DNA of 7,568 nt from Gammaproteobacteria bacterium (GTDB lineage: Bacteria > Pseudomonadota > Gammaproteobacteria > SZUA-21): the NCBI GenBank assembly GCA_003233075.1, contig QIKQ01000041.1, positions 1 to 7,568 of the forward strand, given 5' to 3'. The notes beneath the pieces are model-generated. The model ran no database searches, was not told the DNA's origin, and saw nothing but the letters and a program-made list of their open reading frames with translations. Of the stretch, positions 1-5,555 are shown piece by piece. How positions within the stretch are numbered: the first letter of the stretch is position 1; every line of letters begins with the position of its first letter. The position numbers and the translations under genes were made by a program.

Positions 1-140
1 AACTATGCTCGCACTAGAAAATACTGCGTGAGAGCCTATAATACTCGATTAAAATAGCCCTGAATCCAACATTTTATGCAACGATGGGGTTAACTTAGCA
101 TCTTGCTCAAACAGGAAATTAACTAATCTAAATACCCCCC

Positions 141-166
141 AATTAATGCTGACCCCAAAATTAATT
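141..166. repeat. Short AT-rich inverted repeat
   Basis: AATTAAT (141-147) and its exact complement ATTAATT (160-166) flank a 12-base spacer in the gene-free left edge. It could be a weak operator or a chance palindrome in AT-rich DNA. I see no coding region, tRNA or other structure in 1-232. Confidence 0.3.
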
Positions 167-232
167 CATGTTAGCCTTTAATATTAACTAGTACCTCATT
201 TAGAACTAATACTCAAATATACTTTCTTGCTA

Positions 233-260
233 TTTACACATTGCGCATATCTGGTTTAAT
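233..260 (+). promoter_or_regulatory. Sigma70-like extended -10 promoter of the DUF302 gene
   Basis: A -35 box TTTACA (233-238, 5 of 6 matches) is followed after 16 bases by TTTAAT (255-260, 5 of 6 matches). TG at 252-253 plus one base gives an extended -10. Transcription would start near 267, leaving a leader of about 34 bases with AAGGGA at 287-292 eight bases before the ATG at 301. Confidence 0.55.
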
Positions 261-300
261 ATAGCCCATTCCAATAACCAGTATGCAAGGGAATTATAAA

Positions 301-690
301 ATGTATGGATTTAGTACTATTGTAGATACAGATTTTGAGACTACCATTACTCGAGTGACTGAAGAATTGCAAAAAGAAGGATTTGGAGTTCTCACTGAAA
401 TTGACGTTAAAGCAACGTTTAAGAAGAAATTGGATATTGATCGCAAACCTTACCATATTCTTGGCGCTTGCAACCCGGTACTCGCCAACAAAGCAATTGA
501 ATCGGAACCTGAAATTGGACTTTTGCTGCCCTGCAATGTTTTGGTTCGTGTGAGTGATTCTGACGATGTCATTGTTAGCTTTATGGATCCGGAAACCGTA
601 CTTGGTTTGGTCCAATCGGATGCGGTTAAAGAGCTTGGCGGCGAAGTTAAAAGTCGATTGTTGCGAGTAAAAGACGCATTATCAGCTTAA
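301..690 (+). CDS. DUF302 domain-containing protein
   Basis: This is a 129-residue cytoplasmic protein made almost wholly of one DUF302 (COG3439) domain, a widespread small fold of unknown biochemical role. Family landmarks are GFGVLTEIDVKATFKKKL at residues 28-45, ILGACNP around 53-59 with Cys57, EIGLLLPCNV at 71-80 with Cys78, and SFMDPETVL near 93-101. I place the start at 301 rather than at the in-frame ATG at 283. AAGGGA at 287-292 lies eight bases before 301 but inside the longer frame, and homologues as I remember them begin MYGFST. There is no signal peptide or membrane segment. The gene stands alone, convergent with the membrane-protein gene ending at 711, with no clear terminator in the 20 bases between them. 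Family assignment is secure; function is unknown. Confidence 0.9.
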   Translation: MYGFSTIVDTDFETTITRVTEELQKEGFGVLTEIDVKATFKKKLDIDRKPYHILGACNPVLANKAIESEPEIGLLLPCNVLVRVSDSDDVIVSFMDPETVLGLVQSDAVKELGGEVKSRLLRVKDALSA

Positions 691-710
691 TAAGTTAAAG
701 TTATAATGCA

Positions 711-1016
711 TTAAAAAAATGAAAATAAAGAGCTACTAAAGGCCTTACCAAACATATTAAACAGGATAATCCCGACTGCTCCAAATATTAAAGTCATCGG
801 AATGCGTCGGGGTTCGGCAGTAATTGCTGCAAGCCCTATGATGGCGCCAAAGAATATATAAAAATACAAGGGATAATCTGCAAGCAATTCATTAATTGGC
901 TTGAAATTTCCCTTTAAAGATTTCAATTCGAAATAATAAACCAATACATTCGCAATTATATACAAATCGATAGCAACGATTATAACCAAACCAATTCGAC
1001 TTACTAAACTTAGCAT
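711..1016 (-). CDS. Small three-helix inner-membrane protein, unknown family
   Basis: I do not recognise this 101-residue protein. Hydrophobic stretches at about residues 6-29, 47-66 and 72-90 suggest three membrane helices. A polar loop (about 30-46, ELKSLKGNFKPINELLADYP) lies between the first two, and a short basic turn (EPRRIP, 68-73) precedes the third. No catalytic or metal-binding motif is visible, so a structural or accessory membrane role is the most that can be said. A loose Shine-Dalgarno (GGACGGA) lies about four bases before the ATG. It follows the lipoprotein gene on the same strand after 57 bases with no hairpin between, so the two are probably co-transcribed. The coherent helix pattern argues that it is a real gene. 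Confidence 0.65.
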   Translation of the reverse strand: MLSLVSRIGLVIIVAIDLYIIANVLVYYFELKSLKGNFKPINELLADYPLYFYIFFGAIIGLAAITAEPRRIPMTLIFGAVGIILFNMFGKAFSSSLFSFF

Positions 1017-1073
1017 TATATCCGTCCATTTATCTACAGTTAAAATTATGTCTTCAAATTACTGGCATCATTT

Positions 1074-1775
1074 TCAATTAAACTTGAGACTAGCCAGGAT
1101 GTTTTCTGTTATCTTTTTCGATTCATCATTGGTATAAGTCACCACAATTACCAAAGCATAACCCTTTTTCAATACTGCATAATAGTCTTGCTCAATTTTT
1201 GTCTTTTTTATTTCAGCATGTACTTTCATGGTTTCAAAAGAAACGCCGCCGAAGACTCTCCTGCCAACGGATTTTCCTATGCGGTGTTTTAGCCTTGAGC
1301 GTTTGAGTACCGCCCTCATATTTGAGAAATAATCGTCTGCCGTTTTAATTTGATTAGTAAATGATATGTTTTCTGCAATGCCCATTATATTTGAATTAGT
1401 TTTACCGCTAGTGGCAAAGGCATATTTTGAAAACGAAAACAAACTAAAATTTCTTAATTTTGCCAGTTTCAACGCTGCTTGCAAATTTTCATCGTCATCA
1501 AATGCCATTTTTGCACCAATATTCATAATACGCGCTCTGGCTTCATTGTCTAGTGCAACCCATTCTGAGGGCTTAGAAATAGAAAAACCAAAATATTTAT
1601 TCGTATAGTCATTGCCTTGAAGAACGCCAAGTTTATTTTTTACACTAAATTTATTCTTTTTGCTAGATAAGCCCTTATCATCCGAAACTAGATCATTATC
1701 TTTATACGAATCGTTTTCAGTGCAGCCACAAATCAATGTTGCCAATAATAATAGCAGCCAGTAAATCTTCCTCAT
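1074..1775 (-). CDS. Lipoprotein with PsbP/DUF1795-like domain
   Basis: This 233-residue protein begins with a classic lipoprotein signal: a short basic start (MRK), a leucine-rich core (residues 6-15) and a lipobox ending in Cys18 (ICGC). Thr follows the lipidated Cys rather than Asp, so outer-membrane sorting is likely. Residues 19-55 are a polar, lysine- and aspartate-rich linker. A globular domain follows, opening with YTNKYFGFSISKPSEW (57-72) and closing with a hydrophobic strand GYALVIVVTY (205-214) and a helix ILASLKF. That opening and closing pattern is typical of PsbP/Mog1-fold (DUF1795-like) lipoproteins, whose biochemical role is mostly unknown. GGAAGG sits four bases before the ATG, downstream of the promoter at 1812-1840. 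The fold assignment rests on pattern memory and is moderate; the lipoprotein call is strong. Confidence 0.8.
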   Translation of the reverse strand: MRKIYWLLLLLATLICGCTENDSYKDNDLVSDDKGLSSKKNKFSVKNKLGVLQGNDYTNKYFGFSISKPSEWVALDNEARARIMNIGAKMAFDDDENLQAALKLAKLRNFSLFSFSKYAFATSGKTNSNIMGIAENISFTNQIKTADDYFSNMRAVLKRSRLKHRIGKSVGRRVFGGVSFETMKVHAEIKKTKIEQDYYAVLKKGYALVIVVTYTNDESKKITENILASLKFN

Positions 1776-1811
1776 GGACCTTCCAATTTAAGCAACTTAA
1801 ATGTAGACCCA

Positions 1812-1840
1812 AATATATGCAGTTATGGTACTTCTGTCCA
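1812..1840 (-). promoter_or_regulatory. Sigma70-like promoter of the lipoprotein/membrane-protein pair
   Basis: Read leftward, TGGACA (1840-1835, 5 of 6 matches to TTGACA) is followed by exactly 17 bases and TATATT (1817-1812, 5 of 6 matches to TATAAT). The predicted start near 1805 gives a leader of about 30 bases containing GGAAGG just before the lipoprotein ATG. Confidence 0.6.
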
Positions 1841-1923
1841 GTAAGAATCATTTAATTGATCAAATAGCTAACAGGAAACATACTTTATCCTTATTTCGGA
1901 TATTTGATAATTTAGTTTGATTT

Positions 1924-3288
1924 TTACTGCGCATACTGGACAATTAAATGTGCCAACATTAAGCCTGTCGCTTGACTAAATATTTCGCTGTGTGCGCTAC
2001 CGATTATTTTTCGTTTGTTTTTTCTTATAATGGAATTCGCATTAATATACATTATTTTATCCGAGTTTATTTTCCTATTTCTTTCGAACGAATCTGCTTT
2101 TGCGAACTCAAATAAATTTTTAGGATTATTAGCCCTTGCGTAACGATATCCATAACGACTCCCAACAAAATTAACATTTGCAAAATACTTGGCAATCGGT
2201 AAAGCATAATCATGTTTCGACCAAGTTAAACATATCTTACCTATGTATTTATTGACATCAATGTAAGCTAGACCCTCATTACCTCTGTTTTTAAAAAATC
2301 GATTCACACTGAATGCTCCTTGTAGAGCAACAAACAAATCAACTTTGCTTGATTTCTTTTTCATACTTGGAATCAGATGAGAACTAAATAGCGCTCGACT
2401 GATTGATCTTGCTCCAAAACTATGTCCTAGTAAAACTATTTTAGTATTGTACTTTTGTTTTACCGATAGCAATACCTTGTTAACCAAATAATTTAACCAA
2501 GTTAAGCCTAGCTCATCAGCGTCATTGGCCTTATTAAAAAAACTAATCCCATAAATAGGCCACTTGGAAGGCCAAGTCACCCCAACAACAAGAGGCTTAA
2601 ACCTACCACCTCTTATGTACTTCTTGTGTCTAAGTAAACTTGCCATTATCTTATTAATTCTATAGATCGCTTTATTTTGATCTGCGTTCCATCCCATCAC
2701 AAAAACAAAAACATGGGAATATTTTTCCTTTTTAACATCTTGTCCGATTACTTCCTCCAACTTATCTAATTCTAGCCAAGAATTATTGTATACTTGTATA
2801 GGTTTAATTTGATTTATTTGCAGCTGTTGGTAAACACTATAAATAATATTTAGATTCAATCTTGAACCCCTAGGCTTATATTGCTTATTTTTTTCATAGC
2901 GAACAATATGACTTACAAACAATCTTTTCGGGTCATTTAAAATTCCAGCCAAATGTAGTTTTGAAACTGGGTTCTCATCTTTTATTTCTATTTTAGAGTC
3001 GAGCTGATAAGAATCAACCATACCAATTGACGATCTAAATGCTTTTTCAATTCCGACAATATATCCTGGATACAACAAGCCGATATGCTGTTTGCGCGCA
3101 AGTATTTGATGGAATGAACTATCAATGTTTACATTCGTACCAATCTTAAACTGAATCACTGAAGACTCTGTCTCAATTGCATATAAAGTATTGGTTAATA
3201 AAGTACATAAAAAAAGACAACTCAAGTTTTGCCAAAAATACTTTTTATCTGGCAAACTGAAAATCTTTGATTTCAAATAAAACGTCAT
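1924..3288 (-). CDS. Exported alpha/beta hydrolase, DUF900/COG4782-like
   Basis: This is a predicted serine esterase/lipase of up to 454 residues. A hydrophobic stretch at 23-36 ending ...TLYA (37) looks like a secretion signal. The hydrolase core shows a strand VFVFVMGWN (193-201), then GVTWPS (236-241), then the nucleophile elbow GHSFG (288-292) with Ser290. Plausible triad partners are Asp360 (WSKHD) and His433 (SAHSEIF). The R...VTWPS...GHSFGAR layout matches DUF900 enzymes. Those usually have HG after the first core strand, whereas this one has MG (Met198), an odd change next to the oxyanion site. The first 190 residues match nothing I know. The ATG at 3288 has no Shine-Dalgarno and lies inside the predicted promoter spacer. 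A TTG at codon 12 would give a more ordinary signal peptide of about 26 residues. The substrate is unknown, and the gene appears to be transcribed alone. Confidence 0.75.
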   Translation of the reverse strand: MTFYLKSKIFSLPDKKYFWQNLSCLFLCTLLTNTLYAIETESSVIQFKIGTNVNIDSSFHQILARKQHIGLLYPGYIVGIEKAFRSSIGMVDSYQLDSKIEIKDENPVSKLHLAGILNDPKRLFVSHIVRYEKNKQYKPRGSRLNLNIIYSVYQQLQINQIKPIQVYNNSWLELDKLEEVIGQDVKKEKYSHVFVFVMGWNADQNKAIYRINKIMASLLRHKKYIRGGRFKPLVVGVTWPSKWPIYGISFFNKANDADELGLTWLNYLVNKVLLSVKQKYNTKIVLLGHSFGARSISRALFSSHLIPSMKKKSSKVDLFVALQGAFSVNRFFKNRGNEGLAYIDVNKYIGKICLTWSKHDYALPIAKYFANVNFVGSRYGYRYARANNPKNLFEFAKADSFERNRKINSDKIMYINANSIIRKNKRKIIGSAHSEIFSQATGLMLAHLIVQYAQ

Positions 3289-3291
3289 TTA

Positions 3292-3300
3292 ATTATATCA
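3292..3300 (-). promoter_or_regulatory. Extended -10 promoter overlapping the hydrolase start
   Basis: Leftward TGATATAAT (3300-3292) is a perfect TATAAT with a TGn extension. The -35 region (CTTAGA near 3315-3320) is poor, as extended -10 promoters allow. The predicted first base is near 3282, inside the annotated codon 2-3, so either the gene starts downstream or this box is not used. Confidence 0.4.
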
Positions 3301-3513
3301 GCCATGTTGCTCTATCTAAGTAACACTAGCACTGTTTCAACTAACTTACTTGCTAAGTTTCTTGTGTGACGTCTGTATAGCAAAGCTAGAGTTAACTTTT
3401 TAAATAGACAGCACTGACAATAGGACATACAATTAGCGATGTGGCAAATAATATATTTTTAAACCGGTATCTTAGTTCATACCTGGAGAATTAACTAGCC
3501 TGAGTAATTCTTT

Positions 3514-3546
3514 AAATAAGGAAACCTGGTCAGAATAACCAGGCTT
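3514..3546 (-). terminator. Rho-independent terminator after the slipin gene
   Basis: Four bases past the slipin TAG, the leftward transcript forms AAGCCTGGT (3546-3538), loop TATTCTG, ACCAGGTTT (3530-3522). This is a nine-pair stem with one G-U pair, followed by the T-rich tract TTTCCTTATTT. It should end the HNH-rtcB-slipin transcription unit. A weaker AT hairpin, GAATTA/TAATTC, lies beyond at 3488-3510. The rest of 3289-3513 shows no gene. Confidence 0.75.
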
Positions 3547-3550
3547 CATA

Positions 3551-4705
3551 CTACAGTGATTTATTGAGATTAAGTTTCACAGTGTCGTTAAGAACACCGT
3601 CAAGTCCACCAAACACCGTTAGCGTATCCACTTTCTCAGTCACCTTTTCTAATACTTCTAACTCTTTAAGACGCATTAATGTTGGATTATTCTCCATTAG
3701 TTTGGCCGTATTAAGTAGTGAACGAGTCGCAGCAGTTTCCTCACGACGCTTAATGACGTTTGCTTGTGCTACCTTTTCTGCTTCTACTACTTGATTCAGG
3801 ATCTCTTTCATATCACCTGGTAAAATCACGTCTTTCACACCAACACTAGCGACATCAATGCCATACTCTTTTACTTTATGACGAACTGATTGAAAGATCT
3901 CTTTATCTAATTCGTCTTTATTTGCCAGCAAACTATCTAGCGTACGCCCAGCAATTGCTTGTCGAATTGCAAATTGAAGTTCACGATACAAGGTATCCGC
4001 TACATTCGCTAATTTACTACGTGCGACAACAATATCAGAAATTTTGTATTGAGCCGATAAATTGACACGCAAGCTAACCTTGTCTTTGGTCAAAATTTCT
4101 TGCCCCTGAACCTCCATTACTTGCAAGCGCAAATCAGCGACTTCGATTTTAATGTTACGATTAAACTTCCAATATGCATGCAAGCCAGGTTTTAAGGTTT
4201 GCTTTAGTTCACCATCAACAATTAACAAGCCAAGATGATTATCTACTACTTCAAGCATTTTGATATAATTGTTAACAATGGAAGAAATTTGTCGTCCATT
4301 TGAGTGGGCAATTATGCCAGCTAAAGACTTCGGCAGTAAGAAGTCAAGCTTGATATTTACCTTTTCAACTTTAACATCAATCGGTCCCAGCCAATATAAA
4401 CTTCTGGATGTCGGCGTTAGTACATTATCCAATTTTCCATTTTTATAAACTAAACCTAATTCATAATCTTTCAGTTCCACTACTTGAAAATGTTTTTCTA
4501 CCAACTCAGGTTTTTCTTTCAACAGTACATCTTCGTACTCATAGTGAAACTCCGGAGAGCTAATATCGTACTTCGTTACAGACACACGTCCCAGGGGATC
4601 TAGTAGTTCATAGATTCCAGGCACTAGAATAGCAACCAGATTACCCTCTTTAAACTTTAGACCACGTTCGTGATCAGAGATTATAATTCTTTTATATCCA
4701 AACAT
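3551..4705 (-). CDS. Slipin-family SPFH/band-7 protein
   Basis: This 384-residue protein has an SPFH (band 7) domain at about 150-315, including LGLLIVDGEL, PGLHAYWKFN, EILTKDKVSLRV and the helix region RQAIAGRTLDSLL...YGIDVASVGVKDVILP. Then comes a charged, alanine/glutamate-rich helix (about 300-360, VVEAEKVAQANVIKRREE) typical of the oligomerising coiled part of stomatin/slipin proteins. The N-terminus has no transmembrane hairpin. Instead, two degenerate copies of the opening SPFH motif (about 7-50 and 77-119) precede the full domain, a triple-repeat layout. SPFH proteins form membrane-associated ring scaffolds. AGGA lies about nine bases before the ATG. The gene is last in the cluster, 850 bases after rtcB across an RNA-rich interval, and is closed by its own terminator. 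Slipin genes near rtcB are a recurrent association as I remember it; the mechanism is unknown. Confidence 0.9.
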   Translation of the reverse strand: MFGYKRIIISDHERGLKFKEGNLVAILVPGIYELLDPLGRVSVTKYDISSPEFHYEYEDVLLKEKPELVEKHFQVVELKDYELGLVYKNGKLDNVLTPTSRSLYWLGPIDVKVEKVNIKLDFLLPKSLAGIIAHSNGRQISSIVNNYIKMLEVVDNHLGLLIVDGELKQTLKPGLHAYWKFNRNIKIEVADLRLQVMEVQGQEILTKDKVSLRVNLSAQYKISDIVVARSKLANVADTLYRELQFAIRQAIAGRTLDSLLANKDELDKEIFQSVRHKVKEYGIDVASVGVKDVILPGDMKEILNQVVEAEKVAQANVIKRREETAATRSLLNTAKLMENNPTLMRLKELEVLEKVTEKVDTLTVFGGLDGVLNDTVKLNLNKSL

Positions 4706-4773
4706 TGTTTTTTCCTATATTAACGTCTTTCACTTTCTACCTATGCCATCTCTGTAGTTGAATTTACATCCAC

Positions 4774-4840
4774 CCCGGCTCTCGGCAACTGCTCCTGCGT
4801 TGCTCTACCACGCGCTTCCCTGTGCGCGTAAAGAGCCGGG
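4774..4840 (-). ncRNA. Three-way-junction structured RNA before slipin
   Basis: A perfect nine-pair closing stem, CCCGGCTCT (4840-4832) with AGAGCCGGG (4782-4774), encloses two hairpins. The first is ACGCGC (4829-4824) with GCGCGT (4815-4810), closed by an eight-base loop. The second is GCAAC (4803-4799) with GTTGC (4789-4785), closed by a nine-base loop. The linker between them contains GGTAGA, as in a tRNA D-arm. It is much more GC-rich than its surroundings and ends about 68 bases before the slipin ATG. It could be a small RNA, a tRNA/Y-RNA-like mimic, or a leader element controlling slipin. The complementary strand folds equally well, so strand is inferred from the neighbours. The fold is clear on paper; its function is unknown. 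Confidence 0.55.
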
Positions 4841-5033
4841 CTGCGGAGTTTCAGCATAATTAAAATAGTTTGAGAAATGCCCTACAGAGCAGCCGCGGGA
4901 CAGTCTCTTGAATAGTAACGGATTTAAATCACGCCTTGATTTACCGATGCTTACTTCCTTAAGCAGAAAGTCTTTGCCTTTTTTCCGGTTAGTCAATAAT
5001 TCATTAAACTAGTCCACCGCCAATCAAATGCCA

Positions 5034-5090
5034 CTAGCGGCGCTCTGCTGTAACCATAATGTCGTAAGACCAATGAGATACACATCTCAC
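5034..5090 (-). CDS. Possible 18-residue leader peptide
   Basis: A GTG at 5090-5088 lies eight bases after AAGGAG (5104-5099), the best Shine-Dalgarno in the interval. It opens an 18-codon frame ending in TAG (5036-5034) with peptide MRCVSHWSYDIMVTAERR. The first codons form a six-pair hairpin TGAGAT/ATCTCA with an ACAC/GTGT loop (5089-5074), so translation could be gated by RNA structure. It lies between the tRNA-like pair and the slipin gene, where a leader peptide could tune slipin expression. I recognise no family. The AAGGAG could be coincidental, or the region could be one more folded RNA rather than a message. Confidence 0.35.
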   Translation of the reverse strand: MRCVSHWSYDIMVTAERR

Positions 5091-5130
5091 TAATCAAACT
5101 CCTTAACTTTACTAGAACATTTCTCTTTGT

Positions 5131-5210
5131 GGGTGCTACCGGCACCAAAGCGGGTGGACTCGAACCACAGGCTTACGCCCTATCCATTGAAACAGCGTTA
5201 AAGGCTGTTC
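5131..5210 (-). ncRNA. tRNA-like element lacking an anticodon arm
   Basis: This element follows the CAU tRNA-like unit without a gap. It opens with a hairpin AACAGC (5209-5204), loop CTTTAAC, GCTGTT (5196-5191). A D-loop-like run CAATGGATAGGG (5189-5178) comes next, then a tight GGC-GTAA-GCC tetraloop hairpin (5179-5170) where an anticodon arm would be expected. A canonical T-arm follows: GTGG, loop TTCGAGT, CCAC (5168-5154). A last hairpin, GGTGC-CGGTA-GCACC, ends near 5131. There is no CCA. Keeping D- and T-arm features while losing the anticodon arm is the layout of tRNA mimics such as bacterial Y RNAs, but it could also be a decayed tRNA. No U-tract follows, so it is not an obvious terminator. 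Confidence 0.55.
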
Positions 5211-5281
5211 TGAGATAACAGGAATCGAACCTGTAACCAATCGATTATGAGTCGAATGCTCTACCCTTGAGCTATATCAAG
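5211..5281 (-). tRNA. Degenerate tRNA-like unit, anticodon CAT (Ile2/Met-like)
   Basis: Most of a cloverleaf is readable leftward. T8-A9 comes first, then the D-arm GCTC-AAGGGTA-GAGC (5272-5258). The anticodon arm is TTCGA-CTCATAA-TCGAT (5256-5240), anticodon CAT at 5249-5247 and one T-T mismatch. The variable loop is TGGTT and the T-arm is ACAGG-TTCGATT-CCTGT (5234-5218). The anticodon region resembles tRNA-Ile2 (CAU, read after lysidine modification) more than tRNA-Met. The acceptor stem is broken: GATA (5278-5275) pairs with TATC (5217-5214), but the outer three positions (CTT against TCA) do not. There is no CCA; the next tRNA-like unit follows directly. A normal aminoacylated tRNA is therefore unlikely unless processed in an unusual way. 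Decoy, sensor or pseudogene are alternatives. Confidence 0.6.
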
Positions 5282-5323
5282 CGAGGTTTCACCCTCATGG
5301 TGCAAACATCACACAGTTTGTTT

Positions 5324-5352
5324 TGTATACATTTTGCAATGATTAGCGTCAA
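5324..5352 (-). promoter_or_regulatory. Sigma70-like promoter ahead of the tRNA-like pair
   Basis: Leftward TTGACG (5352-5347, 5 of 6 matches) is followed after exactly 17 bases by TATACA (5329-5324, 4 of 6 matches). The predicted start near 5317 lies 36 bases before the CAU tRNA-like unit. The first transcribed bases include GCACC (5304-5300), which could pair with GGTGC at the far end of the second unit (about 5146-5142) and so bracket the pair. Confidence 0.4.
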
Positions 5353-5432
5353 TGCACAGGCGAGACATGCAGAGTCTCTACCGTTAAACAACCTAATGTA
5401 AGCTTTGCCTCTGAATCAGCTGCCTGCTTGCA
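5353..5432 (-). ncRNA. Candidate three-way-junction RNA, D-arm-like
   Basis: A closing stem pairs TGC...CAGGC (5432-5430 and 5426-5422) with GCCTG...GCA (5361-5357 and 5355-5353), interrupted by small bulges. Directly stacked on it is the hairpin GAGAC, loop TCTGCAT, GTCTC (5378-5362), with the five-pair, seven-base-loop geometry of an anticodon arm. A weak AGCT/AGCT stem (5421-5418 with 5404-5401) fills the other branch. AACGGTAGAG (5385-5376) is D-loop-like and gives an alternative fold. There is no T-loop. It is less convincing than the element at 4774-4840 but shares its plan. Confidence 0.35.
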
Positions 5433-5483
5433 TGCGCTAGTATTCAACATGCTGTGACAGCTAATTACAATTCAAACTAAATC

Positions 5484-5544
5484 GTAGCCCGCAGGAGGTG
5501 CTTTACAAACACCGAGTACGGGAATGAAATCTCCTTCAGGCTAC
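5484..5544. repeat. REP-like palindrome after rtcB
   Basis: GTAGCC (5484-5489) pairs with GGCTAC (5539-5544), and inside it AGGAG (5493-5497) pairs with CTCCT (5531-5535). A smaller GGTG/CACC hairpin (5497-5513) sits at the centre. Read inward, each end begins GTAGCC followed by C or T and then G; GTAG is the conserved head of many REP elements, so two facing units (BIME-like) are possible. It starts 11 bases after the rtcB stop. It could protect the rtcB mRNA 3' end, attenuate read-through, or be another folded RNA. No T-run follows leftward; rightward there is a T-rich tail. Confidence 0.45.
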
Positions 5545-5555
5545 TTTGCTTTTCT

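Larger units (their letters stand above)
4706..5555 (-). other. Gene-free interval filled with structured RNA elements
   Basis: The 850 bases between rtcB and slipin contain no convincing protein gene longer than 18 codons. On the leftward strand, in order, they hold a REP-like palindrome (5544-5484), a three-way-junction candidate (5432-5353), a promoter-like sequence (5352-5324), a tandem tRNA-like pair (5281-5131), a tiny reading frame with a strong ribosome site (5104-5034), a second three-way-junction RNA (4840-4774) and the slipin leader. The D-arm-like heptamer GGTAGAG occurs three times (5382-5376, 5265-5259, 4809-4803), with a near copy GGATAGG at 5185-5179. About 0.05 exact hits would be expected by chance on one strand. 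Confidence 0.7.

Noticed and set aside
256..615. 119-codon leftward open frame opposite the DUF302 gene
   Set aside because: It lies antisense to a clear DUF302 coding region and its peptide has no recognisable domain.
1886..1902. TATCC/GGATA hairpin after the hydrolase gene as a terminator
   Set aside because: It has only five mostly AT pairs and no T-run after it in the leftward direction.
4805..4996. 63-codon leftward open frame starting at TTG
   Set aside because: It has no ribosome site and a rare start codon, its 3' part overlaps the perfectly paired three-way-junction RNA, and the peptide resembles no family. It is better explained by RNA structure.
5131..5146. GGTGC-CGGTA-GCACC hairpin as a terminator of the tRNA-like transcript
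   Set aside because: The sequence after it is CACAAAGAG, with no U-tract, so it is more likely part of the RNA fold.
4706..5555. CRISPR array
   Set aside because: The repeated motifs are only seven bases long, unevenly spaced and embedded in different stems, with no spacer-like regularity.
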